A DNA stretch of 64,000 nt from Cryptomeria japonica (lineage: Eukaryota; Streptophyta; Pinopsida; Cupressales; Cupressaceae): NCBI RefSeq assembly GCF_030272615.1, contig NC_081406.1, forward strand, positions 212,200,997 to 212,264,996, written 5' to 3'. The translations under genes and the position numbers were made by a program. Positions within the stretch are counted from its first letter, which is position 1. Each line of letters begins with the position of its first letter. This document shows positions 37,231-50,100 of the stretch, piece by piece. The notes under the pieces are model-generated. The model was not told the origin of the DNA. It ran no database searches and worked only from the letters and a program-made list of their open reading frames with translations.

Positions 37231-38004
37231 TTACTTCAACATTTGAAATGCTTTGTCTACCTGCTCAGTCCATTCAAACTTATTTTTAAGACCTCCTTTA
37301 ATGGTGTCAAGGACTGGTGCACATATGCCACTAAAATTCCTCACAAATTTCCTATAGAATTGAGCTAATCCATTGAAGCTTCTAACCTCAGTCCTTGTTT
37401 TAGGTGCAGGCCAATTCAAGATTGCCTCCACTTTGCTTGGATCCATCTTCAAGGTTCCTTTAAACACCACAAATCCTAAGTAAACTAGCTCTTGCTTCAA
37501 GAAGTCACACTTCTCTAGGCTGATGGATAGCTTCTCCTCATACAACCTCTCTAAAACTAACCTCAAATGCTCAAGGTGCTCTTCCTTGGTTCTGCTATAG
37601 ATGAGAATGTCATCTAGGTACACTACCACAAATCTGCCTATAAAATCCTTCAACACCTCATTCATCAACCTCATGAAGGTGCTTGGAGAATTAGTAAGCC
37701 CAAATGGCATCACAAGCCACTCATACAATCTATCTGTGGTTTTAAAAGTAGTCTTCCACTCATCACCCTCCTTAATTCTTATCTGGTGATAACCACTTTT
37801 AAGGTCTAGCTTGGTAAAATACATAGCCCCTTCTAAACAGTCCATTAGATCCTCTATTCTAGGAATAGGAAACCTATACCTTATGGTAATCCTATTGATT
37901 TCTCTTGAGTTAGTGCATAGTCTCCACTTACCTCCTTTTTTTGATGCTAGCACTACCGGGACTGCACATGGGCCGATGCTCTTCTTAATCATTCCTTGTT
38001 CCAA
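37231..38004 (-). pseudogene. Gypsy reverse transcriptase, second element
   Basis: 257 open codons covering almost the whole RT. Landmarks are [55 protein letters not shown], the catalytic YLDD within [19 protein letters not shown], and the thumb region [20 protein letters not shown]. It is cut off from the protease by stops at 38008-38010 and 38038-38040. This is the best preserved retroelement domain in the window. Confidence 0.9.
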
Positions 38005-38064
38005 TAACTACTGCACTTGCCTTGCTACTTCCTTATTCTAATCAGGTGTGAGCTTATATGCAAC

Positions 38065-39120
38065 CTATTTAGGTAAGGATGCACTAGGAACAAAGTCTAT
38101 TTGATGACTTATAGACCTTCTTGGTGGGAGTGTTGCAGGTGCTCCATCACTCACTATATCCTTATACTCTTGCAACATGTGCTTCACCTCCTTGGGTATT
38201 TCTGCCTGCAACTTGTCTGCTTTCTCCTTTGGCTTCACAAAGATGGGACACTTCACTATCTCCTCCTCATGTAGCAAACTCAAGAAGTCTTTACCAGTAG
38301 CCATTAAAACACTAGGTGTTTTTGAAGTGCCCTCTTCATCCTCTATCAAAGATTGAATCTTGAAGGTCTTGCTGTCCTTCTTGAATGATATGGAGTTCTC
38401 CTCTCCATCATAGATCACCTTCCTATCAAATTGCCAGGGTCTTCCTAGCAATAAGTGGCATGCATCCATAGGTAACACATCACAAAGGATCTTATCCTTA
38501 TATCCTCCAATAGAAAACTCTACCCAAGTCTGCTCATTGACTAGCACACTCTGTCCTTTGTTCAACCAAGTCACTTTGTAAGGATTGGTGTGGGGTATTG
38601 TTGTGAGTTTCAACTTCCTAACTGCCTCTTCTAAGATGATGTTGTCAGTTGAGCCTATATCAACTATCACCTTGCACACTTTACCAAGAACTTTGCATCT
38701 CACCCTAAACAATGCTCTCCTATGTTTGGGTTCCTCCTTAACCGGCCATTTGATCAAAATCCTATTGAACATCAGGTTCTCACCATGAACTTCTGATTCA
38801 ATCTGGTCCACATCCGGTGTCTTGCTGCTTGAAGAGTCTTCTTGTGCATAAACAACCCTCTTTCCACTGTTTGATGATGTAGGCTTGTCAGGGCATCTAT
38901 ATGTCGAGTGTCCCAATTGTCCACAATTGTAACACTTCATAGTTGCAAAATAAGAGTTACCTCTGTTAGTACCTCTACCCCTATTTGGACCACCTTGTGC
39001 ACCTCTTCCTCTAGAATGTCCTCCTCTAAGATTGGTTTCACTACCATGCTCAGTCAACTTGGCTTCTCCTTGGTTCCTTGGCTCATTTGTCTTGCTTTGG
39101 TAACCACCTCGGTGATTCAC
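38065..39120 (-). pseudogene. Gypsy gag zinc knuckle and protease, second element
   Basis: Begins with an Arg/Gly-rich basic stretch (SRGRGAQGGPNRGRGTNRGN), then one CCHC knuckle MKCYNCGQLGHSTYRCPDKP. The protease has VIVDIGSTDNIILEEAV, where the usual D-S/T-G triplet reads D-I-G, and CHLLLGRPWQFDRKVIYDG. The frame ends at a TAG (38065-38067) in place of a conserved Q. Confidence 0.85.
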
Positions 39121-39210
39121 TTGGTCTCTACGTCTGCCTCTACCCCTATTATTGCAGTCTCCTTTCCTTTTGCTCCTCTCTTCTACCTTGACACCAAGCT
39201 GATGACATTT

Positions 39211-39963
39211 CTACATAGTAGTAGGAGTCCATAGGCTTATCTCCTCCTGTATGTTCCACTTTAGGCCGCTTAGATACCTAGCCACCTTAATGGATTCATC
39301 TTCTTGAACTTTAGATCTAAGACATAGCTTTTGAAAATCTTTAGTGTAGGAGGCTACATCAAGATCCTTCTGCTTCAAACCCTGTCTCTTTTTATGAAGT
39401 TGGACTTCATAATCCTCTGGTAAGTAGTTCTCCTTAATCTTACTCACCATAACTTTCCAGTTTGCAATTGGTAGCTTTCCCATACTAACCCTTTCTTCTT
39501 GCAGGTACTTCCACCATGTCAAAGTTGCTCCCCTTAATCTTGATTTGACAACTTTAACCTTCTGAGCCTCTGTCACTCCTTCACACTCAAAGTGGTTTTC
39601 CATGCCCTCAATCCATTCCATAACAGTGTCTATGTCCATTCTTCCACTGAAATGTGGCAATCCTTCAAAGGCTTTGGTGTTCAAGGCCTTAATAGCCTTC
39701 ACAAAAGGTTCTTCATTGAACAAGGGATCTAGTTCAGGAATTATGTCATCTATGTCTATAGTTCTCTTGCCTTTACCCTTGGTGTCTTCATCCCAAGGTT
39801 CATGTGTTCTCTGATCCACCACTTCCTGCAGTTTATCCCTTATCTCACTCATTTCTGCTTCAAGGAGTCTATTTTTCTCCTTCGTCTCTTCTACTTCTCT
39901 AGCCATCTCTACATTAGTAACCATTCTTCTCTCCCATACTGATTCACCAGTATATACAGACAT
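39211..39963 (-). pseudogene. Gypsy gag, second element
   Basis: 250 codons. An N-terminal charged coiled-coil (EETKEKNRLLEAEMSEIRDK) is followed by a retrotransposon gag domain: LPHFSGRMDIDTVMEWIEGM, RGATLTWWKYLQEE and YEVQLHKKRQGLKQKDLDVA. The matching frame from 39120 holds the zinc knuckle; a stop or frameshift near 39200 separates them. Gag forms the particle that carries element RNA. Confidence 0.85.
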
Positions 39964-39988
39964 ACACAGTCCAACAAGTCTTTTACTT

Positions 39989-40001
39989 GCTCTAATACCA
40001 A
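39989..40001 (-). promoter_or_regulatory. Primer binding site of the second Gypsy element
   Basis: Minus-strand TTGGTATTAGAGC, 2 nt inside the 5' LTR. Close to the initiator tRNA-Met complement. Confidence 0.7.
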
Positions 40002-40003
40002 TC

Positions 40004-41601
40004 TGATGGGATGGGGTTTGGGATAAACTAGCCTAGTCTATGCTCCTGGATCCTTTCCTTGGATCTCTTGGTGTTCTCCTGACACCCTAGGGTCTCTAGG
40101 ATTTCCTTTGCTTGAGGAATCCCCTAACCTTGCCCAATCCACCCACCAATGAGTTGCTATGCTGCTCCTATGGTCTCACCTACTCATGAGACTCAAAACC
40201 CCTTACTATGGCTAATAAGGGCTAATCTTATTCCACACCTTCCAAGGTCTTAGCAAGGTTGTTTTAGGTCTTTTTCATGGCCTTTCCACCCATTCAAGAG
40301 CCCCCAAGAGGTTTCAAGATTCTAACCCCTTACCGATTTCACAAATTTGGGTTTTGGCCTTCAAAAAGGGCTACAAGGATTAGGACCAATTAGGCCTCCT
40401 AACCGGTCTTCTAGGGCTCCCTCTCACAAACGATGCATACACAACCCTAACTCCCAAAATAGACTGCCATTCAATTGGCAAGGGCTCAAGGATTTTCTAG
40501 GTTTTGGGCCTCCAAGTGGCCGTACAGTGCCTAGGGTGAATTTTGGGGTTTTTAAGGGTTTTGTGAGGGTTTCTAGGGTTTGCCTAGGTCATAGTGAGTA
40601 CTTTGAGCTTTAGCCACCTTGTTTGGATTGGTGGAGGCTCCTCCTTCACACTAATGATACTTCAAACACTCCTCTGCACCTCCTCCAATGGATGCTCTCT
40701 CCACTAGCCAACCTTGCTCTCCAAGACCTCTGCAATTTTGACCTCTCCTAACCGGGCACTATCTAGTCTTGTCTAGGAGTAGGTCTTTGCTTGGCCTTCT
40801 TGCATTTTTAAGGGCCCTGCTTGCATGGGACTATAGTACAGGGTCTTCGCTCTCATTCCCCATGGTTTCATGGTGTTTCCACAATGGGGAATGGAGTTAA
40901 GACTTCATTTACACAATCCTGTCCAAAACTGGACAGTAAGAAGACAGTTTACAAACTGTTTACAAACTCACTCAATCTGCAAGTAAAAACCTAAACCAAT
41001 TGCTTTAAATGAAAGTATTTACACCATGAAAGACAAACCACACAGTTTTGGACGTATCTCAATCCATTAATTTGCTTGTTTCCTTCATTCAAACTGACTG
41101 GTAATAGTTTTATAGTCTCAGTCCGATCTCTTTGCTAGGGTCGTACAATGTTTGACATCCAACCCATGAATTTAGGGTTTGCAAGTACTTATACCACCTT
41201 TGCCTTGGTCTATGTGCCCAAACTAGGGTTTTGCATGCTAACGTAAAGAACTTGACATCATGGTGGAAAATTTGCTTGACAACTTTTAAAAGTTGTCATG
41301 CAACTTTTGCAACTTTTGAGCAACTTTCCCAATGTTACTTTTTATGACTCCTAGACCCACGTTGGGCCAACCTAAGGACACCACCATGTTATAAAGGACC
41401 CCTAAACACTTCAAGGACACACATAGCCTCCATTTTCAAGAAAATCACAATCTTGACTCATGACCCCTAAGATCTCCACTAGGACCCTAACTAGGACCTA
41501 TGAGCACATGGCTCATTATTTTATGTACAATGGCTTCATAAGAAGCATAAAACCAACAAAACAAAGAAAGAGAAAGAGTTTAGAAGGGTGCTCCTGCACC
41601 A
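40004..41601 (-). repeat. 5' LTR of the second Gypsy element
   Basis: 1598 bp, partner of 33741-35329. It ends against CTGTG at 41602-41606. Confidence 0.9.
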
Positions 41602-41606
41602 CTGTG

Positions 41607-43202
41607 ACACATTGAAACAACTTCCAAGTCTAGGGCCTTGCATTGTTGAGGTTAAGTCTCTAGAAAAGGCCAACTTCCTTATCAATTTGATATAGGTGTT
41701 GGACCAACCCAACACATATAAATTTATTCTATTGATTTTATGCGGGAAAGAGGGAAGAAGGAATTCTTGAAATGGAAACAAGGTTTGCACCTAGATTGAA
41801 ATTTGATCTCCCTGCCTATAACTACATAAAACACAAACAAAGCCACTCAAGGCATGCACAAGATCCTATTCTACTTAGTGCCTTAAGAAGAGTGAAGGTT
41901 GAAAGTATATAGGATGAAGAGAGGGATTGTATCAATCCACAAACAACATTCATAGAGGGATCAACACAGTCACTAAGCCAAGGAAAGCTAATGAGAATCC
42001 ATTCAGACAACCAGGTAAGAAAAATACACAAATTGTGAGAACTAGATGAAGGAAAAATAAGTAAATTTTATTCATATGAATGCAAGAAAACTTTATAGAT
42101 AAAAACTACATAAGTTATCTATAGAAGAAAGAAAGCAGATCCTTGTAACAAGGTTACAAAATTGCCTTTATAGTTCAGGCATAACCAAAATTGATTATAA
42201 TTAAGAAACCCTAACCCAACTAGCGTTAGGTTACAAAATATCAGAAAGAAGGATCAAATCAACAAGATGATCTGATTGCATGCATGCAATGTTTGAAAAT
42301 ATCCTTCATATCTGGGAATAAACAAAATCTCTGCAGATAAGAGGAAAACTCTGTGCAAGATGTATTGAGTGAACTTGTAGAGTACAAAAGTCCTTAATCT
42401 GCATTAAAGAGTCTGAGGTGGTCTCTAAAATTGTCCTACATAGTCAAATATAGAGTTAAGGAAAAAAATATCGGTGGTTGGACTAAAATCTAATTTGATA
42501 TTAGACACCAACCAAGTATGCAATCAGTTGTGAACCATCTAGTCGACAACCACCTTGCAGAGAGGTTCAAAATTCTAATGGCTTGTAAATTTGAATCCTA
42601 GTCATTCAATCATGGAGGTCGCATGAGATGATGCCACGTAATTGCTCATTAGGCCCAACTAAAGATTAAAACATGTCCATCCGATGTGGATTTTATGATG
42701 ATCTAATGGTTGTTGATATCCGACATGGTGGGCTCGGTCCACATTTCTCTTTCATTGCTTCATGGGTGTTGAAAAGTCAACGCCTATGTTCTTTGTGAAA
42801 CCGTGAAAGCTATCGCCATTTCGCGGCCTTGAAAACCCTTTGTATAACCATCGCTGTGAAACAACAATATCATTTCCCCTCACGGTGGCCATTGTCACCA
42901 TTTTGAAGCTTTGAATGTTGTATTGGCCTTAATCGCTCTGAAATGGCGATAGCCCTTTATGTTGCTGCATCCACTTTGTGACTTTGTGGAGGGGGCCCCA
43001 CAATGGGCTTTTGTCTTTCACTTCATTGTTTCGTAGGGAAGAGTGGAATATTCCCTAATGCTCTTGCAAAATAGAGAAATGCTTAGCCTTTTTGCCATTT
43101 CGTGGGTGGAACAAAATAATAAGTCCCCCACTTCGTGAAAGGGCGAAATCCATTAAGCTTTACTTGCCAGTAAAGAGAAAAAGGGGGGGATCGGTCCCAA
43201 CA
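41607..43202 (-). mobile_element. LTR-like sequence, minus strand (ends uncertain)
   Basis: On the minus strand it begins TGTTGGGACCGATCCCCCC at about 43202. A TATA-like CTATAAAGG lies near 42170 and an AATAAA-type signal near 42070. The 42750-43200 part is GC-richer, with repeated CGCCATTTCG/CTTCGTG words. A far end and target duplication could not be fixed. The second Gypsy element abuts it. Confidence 0.35.
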
Positions 43203-43480
43203 CAGACTTAGACCCTTTAGCCAGTATGTTTAAGTGATTTGACCTATGAATCCGGTCAACATAAAAATAGAATTTTAGAGCTCAAGAAGGATTAAAGACA
43301 AAAATGCCTTTGGGTTTAGGGTTTTAGGGCTCTCATGGAAGTTTTAGTAGTGTTTTAGCTAGTGAAGATTGATCTCAGATCGGTAAATCAATTTGTCTAA
43401 GGTTGACAAGAATTTAGTCAACATTTTTGGCGACTTAAAGGGGACCCCAAGCCTGCCCAAGCCTGCTTGGGGGAAAGACC

Positions 43481-43640
43481 CACTAGTAGAATTTGGCATA
43501 TAAATGACTACACGACTAAAACTTTTAGTCATGACAACTAAAAATGACTAAATTATAGTCATTTTTTGCAACACAATTATAAATGGCTAAACAAATGACT
43601 AGTACTCCTCTATTACAACTAAACATCGGATTTATGCTTG
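43481..43640 (+). mobile_element. Possible CACTA (En/Spm) transposon end
   Basis: CACTAGTAGAATTTGG resembles plant CACTA termini (CACTACTAGAAA type). It is followed by clustered direct and inverted GACTAAAA / TTTAGTCAT words, as in CACTA subterminal repeats. No opposite end or transposase was found in the window, so it is a candidate end only. Confidence 0.4.
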
Positions 43641-43652
43641 GACAACAATTAT

Positions 43653-44175
43653 ATATATATATATATTTGTGTGTGTGTATATATGTATACACATATGTGT
43701 ATACACATAGATATATATACATATATACACACACATATGTATATATACATATATATACATGTGTGTGTGTATTTATATGTATGCATATATTTATATGTAT
43801 ATATTTATTTATATATGTGTGTGTATACATATATTCATACATACATACATATATACATATATGTGTGTGTATACATATACATATACATGTATACATGCAT
43901 ATCTATATATATACATGTATATCTATATAGATATACATGTATATATATAGATATGCATGTATACATGTATATGTATATGTATACACACACATATATGTAT
44001 ATATGTATGTATGTATGTATATGTACATATGTATATATACACATATATATGTATGTATGTATATGTATGTATATATATATGTATATATATATACATATAC
44101 GTATGTATATATGTATATATATACATATACGTATGTATATATGTATATATATACATATACGTATGTATATATTGT
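43653..44175. repeat. Long TA/CATA/TGTA microsatellite
   Basis: About 520 bp of mixed (TA)n, (CATA)n, (TGTA)n and (TG)n on both strands. It yields many overlapping Tyr/Ile/His/Cys-rich frames that are translation of the repeat, not genes. Confidence 0.9.
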
Positions 44176-45157
44176 TATCTAGGGGTAAAATAAGTGTAAA
44201 TTGCATAATCAAAAATCAAAGAGAAAATCACAACTCTAATCTAATTAATATTACTCCTAAATTACAATGGAATGATGCAAAATCAATTGAATAATAAACA
44301 AATGAATCTAATTAAGAGTCCCTAAATCGATTTGACAAAGCTTCCATTGCTCTTCTCCATTGTTGTTGGTGTAGGTGGCTCTCAGGTATTGCACTGATTT
44401 CTTGCATAGATTAGACAACTATTTCGAAGACTGTGATTCAATGATTCTAGATTGATTTGAGAAAAGAGGTCGAGTTTATAGATTTTCAACACAAAGGAGG
44501 TGAGAAATAGAACTCAAGTGTTGATTGACAGATAACTAAAATTGATTGATCAGTGAACTCAATAGATTGATCTGTTAACAAAATTGATTGACTTGTTAGT
44601 TGATTTGATTGGGGATTCAACTAGATAGATTGGATAGTGAACTGAATAGACCAGTTAGTTGACTAAATTGATTGAGATATGACTGCATTGATTGAAGAGA
44701 TGACTGATTAGATGGATTAGTTAGAAAAAGTTGATTGAAAGTGAAAAAGGATGATTGATGAGTTAATTGATTAGTTAACTAATTTGATCAATTAGTTCTT
44801 ATTTTAGCATTTGTTGTAGGATTTTGAAATTAAATTTGATTTTCATTTTCAATTTGGATTTGCATTTGGACTTTCAAATGTTGAAATGCACATGAAATTA
44901 ACTGAAATTCACATTTGGTGAAATGTTAATTTGATGAAATGAAATTAATTGAAATTAGGTGAAATTCAAATTTGGGGAAAATGAAATGAAATAAGATAGA
45001 ATTATTTGGAATTAGAATTTAGGGGTTTGGAAGAATAATTAATTAATTTAAATAATTAAAATAATTTTATTTAATCATAAGAATTGAATTAATTAAATAA
45101 TAAATATTATTTAACTAAGGAAAATGTCGCAATTAATTAAATAATTAATATTTAATT
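44176..45157. other. Cryptically simple TTGATTGA-rich DNA
   Basis: 44500-44800 is dominated by degenerate TTGATTGA and GTTGATT words, then AAATTGAAATT and TTAATTAA-rich DNA up to the LINE-1 target site. No gene is seen. It may be part of an old minus-strand LTR whose start is near 55320. Confidence 0.45.
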
Positions 45158-45232
45158 AATAATTGAGATAGGGTTAATTTATTTAATAAATCAATTATTG
45201 GATAGGCTACATTTTCGACAGTAATTGAGAAG

Positions 45233-47149
45233 ATGGCTCAGCATGCGAAAAGTAGAATCAAGTCTCTTTCTCTTTGCGAACATCCCTTTCCACTGCGAGG
45301 TGTTTATCAGGGCTATGGAAATCATTTTGTAGTTCTGGCTAGTGATGCTAGGGCAAACGAGATGAGCGGAGTAAAATATCGAATCATCAAGCAAGAAGCT
45401 TTTTTCACAAAAACAAAATACTCACTGGTTGATTCGGTTAGGGCACCCCTTCCTTCGCTCCAAGGTAGGGAATGAAATTGGTAGTCGGTAAGGCACCGAA
45501 ATAACAAGGTAGAAGGGCAATCAAATTGTCTTAAACAAAATCCCAAACTTGGGTGGAAGGAAGGTTCTGTAAAACCTAACTGGACAAACAGGCCCCCGGC
45601 TCCCGTTACTAAAATGTTCGCTGGCAAATCACCCAAAGCCAGCCTCAGTGGGATAATCATTGATATTGATTCCCAAACAATAGATATGTATCAAATGCAT
45701 TGCAACGATAGAATGTTTTTTGTCTGATGGAAAGGTTGGGGGATCCCGACTGAACAAATTGCTAACTGGGTGGCATCTTCTCTCAATAACCGGGTAAAAA
45801 TTGACATCCTTCCTGATCAGTTCTTAGCTATTGATTGCAGTAATCAAAATTTAAGAAATTCATTGCTAAATAAGGGTTTATCAGAGTTCATGGGCTTAGG
45901 GTTTGACTGTTGGGGATGGCAAACCCTCTTTCATCCTTCGCAATCAAATTCATACATGGTCAATAGAGCTATATCACTCGAAAAAATTCTGGTTGAATTA
46001 CGAAACAATGATTTCTTAAGTATTTTAGGGAACAAAATAGGTAAATTTGTAGGAGTTAAAAAGTCAGCTTTAAGCTTCTTTAACCATCTTTTGATTGTTA
46101 ACATGAATATGAACATTAAAACCATCGAACTAGTAACACTATGTTATGATAATCTATGTTTATCCCTTGAATTACCCTTCTACAATGGTCCTTTTGAATT
46201 TGAAAGACCAAGGAAGACTCCCTTTAAGAACGCTTTCCCTAAATCAATCTATGCGTCGAGAATAGCTCCAATTAGATTTGTGGATTGGGGGGGTTTCTCC
46301 ATTAAGGGTTTTAATAATTCTAGCACTAATCACCCAGCCATGTCTCTGTGTCATCAATCCCCAATCAAGACCCTATGTTCCTTGCCCCAACCACTTCCCT
46401 TTGTTATCCCCCCAAGAGGTGACCCTTCTCTCGGGGTTAGTAACTTGGAAGAGGGGGAAATCTGTGAAGGGCTCCCCCAGAAAGAACATCCCGGTATGAC
46501 AAATATGTCACCATTGGGCTCTCTTACCCCACTAGAGATAATGAACTCCTCAAAAACTTCCCCTCTACAGAATCTCATCACCCTATCGCTATCCAAAGAA
46601 AAGGATAATTCTCCCCAAGAACTAGAAAAGGCTTCTTGGCATTATCAACAATTCTCCCCAATCTCAAATCTTAAGACTTCTCTTGGGGAGGAGGCTTACC
46701 TTGCTTCACCACGGGCTCACCCTGTTACAACTGTAGTTTTTGAGAGTGACCAAGTGTCTAAGGAAGTGGACATCATTGCAAATTATATAGGGGAAGAAGT
46801 AGTAAACGACTTCATGGATCAATTGGTTGATAAAATCTGTGATGATAAGGAATTGGAAAGACAAAGGGATTTCCTCGTTAATAATCTAGTAAATATTACT
46901 AGAGTTAACTTAGAAATAGATGAACTCTTCATAGCCTCAGAGAACTTGGAAAATCAGCAACCTAACACTCTTGGCATTCTCTGTTCTGTTAAAAGTAAAG
47001 ACTCTCTGGATTGTGCTAAATTTAGTAAAAGAAGGGGCAGAAGATCCCTTGTTGAATTAAGACTGAAGGATGGAGAGGCTAGAGGTCAATCCAAAATATC
47101 TACTCTTTTTAATGTAGGGGAGGGGAAGTTCCTTCCCATAGAGCCATGA
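45233..47149 (+). pseudogene. L1 ORF1, broken
   Basis: The first ATG is 53 bp inside the element (MAQHAKSRIKSLSLCEHP). The frame breaks at 45473-45475. From about 45590 the original frame reads FAGKSPKASLSGIIIDIDSQ, has a TGA at 45725-45727, then is open for 474 codons to 47149. WGWQTLFHPSQSNS and LVTLCYDNLCLSLELPFYNG fit the RNA-binding region of plant L1 ORF1 (DUF4283-like by pattern; not certain). No CCHC knuckle is visible. The C-terminus is basic (KRRGRRSLVELR). ORF1 would bind element RNA. The open reading from 45770 begins at a GTG, so it is not a true start. Confidence 0.7.
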
Positions 47150-50100
47150 AAATAATAATGTGGAAAGTTAGGGGATTGAATGCCCCTAACAAACAACGCA
47201 TCTTAAAGCATTGTATCTCTGATTCTAAACCTGACTTAATGTTAATTCAAGAAACAAAAATGAACTCATCTGAGATTTCTCTCTTTGAGCAAAAACTAGG
47301 GGTTAGACAACTAAATCATTCCCTGGCCACAAGTGCTTCAAGGGGCTTAGCTATCATTTGGGATTCTAGAACCCTTTCATTCACACCATTAGAGATTCAG
47401 CAGAATTGGATAGGAGGAGAGGTTGTAAGCTATAAAAATAACCTTAGATTAAAACTAATTAATGTTTATGGCCCCATCCAGAACAAGGATAAGGTGAAGG
47501 TGTGGATGGAACTTGAGACCTTTCTTAAAAGCTTCCCGAACGACCTCAGTATAATTGGTGGAGATTTTAATGTCATCACTAAAGCTTTAGATAAGAGAGG
47601 AGGAAGTAGCAAGCTTCCCCCTTCAGCTGTAGATTTCAATCTCTAGATCAATAGGAATTCCCTGTTGGAAATTCAGATGGCAGTGAATGCCTTTACCTGG
47701 AACAATAGAAGACCTAGTTTTTGTAATATAGCAGAGAAACTTGATAGGTTCTTTATCTATGGTGGGCTCTCAAAGCTAAATTACTCCTTGAAGGCAGAGC
47801 CTCTCCCTTTATCTGGATCGGACCATTTCCCACTCCAATTAAACTTATTATCCGACAATGCCCCTAAAAAATGCCCCTTCAAATTTGAGAATATGTGGTT
47901 TAGAGACGACAACTTTCTAAACTTACTTGAGGAATGGTGGAGTAGCTCTATTTTCTTAGGTTCGAAGATGTTTATTGTAGCTAGGAAGTTAAAACTTATA
48001 AAAAGGAAGCTCTTAGCGTGGAATAGGACCAATTTTGGTAACATCTTTGACAAAAAAACCCTAATAAAGAATGATCTCAATATGGTTAACACTGAGGTAC
48101 TTGAGAAGGGGATGGATGAGCATCTTTTCCTTACGGAGAAGGCCCTACTCTTAGAGTATGAAAAGATACTATCCTACGAAGAGATTTTCTGGAAACAAAA
48201 TTCCAGGGAGACTTGGTTGAATGATGGGGACCGGAATAGCAAGTTCTTCCACAATAGCACCAAGCAAAGGAGAGGGGTCAACCGAATTTCTAAGATTATG
48301 AACAACCAAGGTTCCATTCTATCTGAACTAGATAAGGTGGCGTCTGAAGTAGTTAAGTTCTATGAGAATATCTTAAACAATCTTGAAGGCTCTAACCTTA
48401 AGGGCCAACTCGATATCATTAGGAATATCCCGAAACTTATTACCAATGACCACAACCAAATCCTTTTAAATAAATTCTCAGTGGAGGAGGTTAAATTTGC
48501 CCTCTTCAAGATGAATCCAGATAAAGCTCTGGGCCCGGATGGCTTCCCACTAGCTTTTTAAAAAAATGTTGGGGTTTTATGGGAACAAAAATCACTGAGG
48601 CCTTGGAGGGGGTAAGGAACTCGGGAAAGATTCTTAAAGAAGTCAACAATACCTTCCTTGCCCTCATCCCAAAAAAAGAAAACCCAGAGAGCTTCAATGA
48701 CTTCAGACCAATTGCTCTCTGCAACACTCTGTATAAACTTTTAACTAAAACCTTAGTAGCCAGACTCCAAAATCTCCTTCCCTTAATTATTATCAAGGAA
48801 CAAACTAGCTTCGTAATGGATAGATAAATCTATGATGGGGTGATTATCACCTAGGAAGCTATTCATTCGGTTCAGCTTAACAAATCACCAAGCATGCTAA
48901 TCAAATTGGACATAAGTAAAGCTTATGATAAAGTTGATTGCCACTTCCTCTACAAATGCTTGGAGGCCTTTGGCTTTTCCAAAACCTGGATCAACCTTAT
49001 CTTCGAATGCATATCCACCCCTAGATTCTCGGTTCTAGTTAATGGCTCCCCGGAAGGCTTCTTTAGTAGCTCGAGAGGGCTTAGGTAGGGTGACCCTATG
49101 TCTCCCTTCCTTTTTATTATTATGGTTGAAGCCCTAGGCAGAGCTATTTCGGTGGCCAAAGAGAAGGGGAAGATCCAAGGTATTCCCATCACCAGTGGCC
49201 TCCCTCCCTTTACCCACCAGCAATTCATTGACGACACAATGATTTTTGGGAAAGGTGATATGGGGGAGGCTCGTGCCTTTAAAAACATTCTCAATTCCTA
49301 CATGATGGCCTCGGGTCAAGGGGTTAATCTAGCTAAATTTGTTGTCTTTTTGTTCAACATAGACCCCCTTTTAGAAAAGGAAATCTGCAAAATCCTGGAA
49401 ATTAGTATAGGATCCCTTCCTTGCAAATATTTAGGCATTCCCCTTGACAAAGGTAGGAGACCCTCTAATTTATGGGACAACTTAGTGGATAAGATCAAAT
49501 CTAGAATCAACACTTGGAAAGGGAAATGGCTCTCCTCGGTTGGCAGGGCCACCCTGGTTAAATCGGTCTTATCAGCTATGCCCATTTTCCAGCTTTCCCT
49601 TCAATGGTTGTCCTCTTCCAAACTTGCTAAGATCAATAAGCATCTTAGAACTTTCTTTTGGCAAGGAACTGATAGCAATCACAAAATCTCACTCATTTCT
49701 TGGGACAAGATATGTTCACCCAAAGAGGACGGTGGCATTGGCATCAAAAACCTTCGAGACCAAGGTAGAGCGTTGGGGGCAAAGCTGGTTTGGAGATTAT
49801 TCAGATTTCCACACCTCAAAAGGGCAAGATTACTTAACCTCAAGTACCTTAATGGAGATGATCCATCCCAAATCTTCAGGGAGCCCAACCCTCCCAGAGG
49901 TTCTTGCCTTTGGAATTTTATGCTTGATTGTAGGAAGATCATCTTGGATAGGTTAACCTGGAACCTAGGGTCTAGGGACAAAGCCCTCTTCTGGTCAGAT
50001 TCTTGGGGAGGATATAAAGCCATTGCAAAAATCCATGACTTTGGGATTACCCGGGCCCTTCTTGAAGTAAAAAGAGGTCCCCTGTTAAATAGTTATCTCT

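Larger units (their letters stand above)
33741..41601 (-). mobile_element. Ty3/Gypsy chromovirus-type LTR retrotransposon, near full length (7861 bp)
   Basis: LTRs at 33741-35329 (1589 bp) and 40004-41601 (1598 bp) begin TGATGGGATGGGG and end CTCCTGCACCA on the plus strand, with roughly 93% identity by eye over the first 190 bp. Flanks CTATG (33736-33740) and CTGTG (41602-41606) form a target duplication with one mismatch. The minus strand shows a primer site TTGGTATTAGAGC (about 40001-39989) and a polypurine tract GTAGAGGGGGAGTA (35343-35330). gag, protease, RT, RNase H, integrase and a chromodomain follow in Gypsy order, each nearly complete but separated by stops. Confidence 0.95.

Noticed and set aside
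42809-42953. 13-bp inverted pair GCTATCGCCATTT/AAATGGCGATAGC
   Set aside because: Short, and part of repeated CGCCATTTCG words inside LTR-like DNA; too weak to call a separate element.
43525-44294. Several overlapping long frames on both strands
   Set aside because: They are translations of the TA/CATA microsatellite (Tyr-Ile-His-Cys runs) and occur in all frames.
45233-45475. Separate 80-codon gene
   Set aside because: It is the start of L1 ORF1, in the same frame as the later ORF1 part and inside the L1 target duplication.
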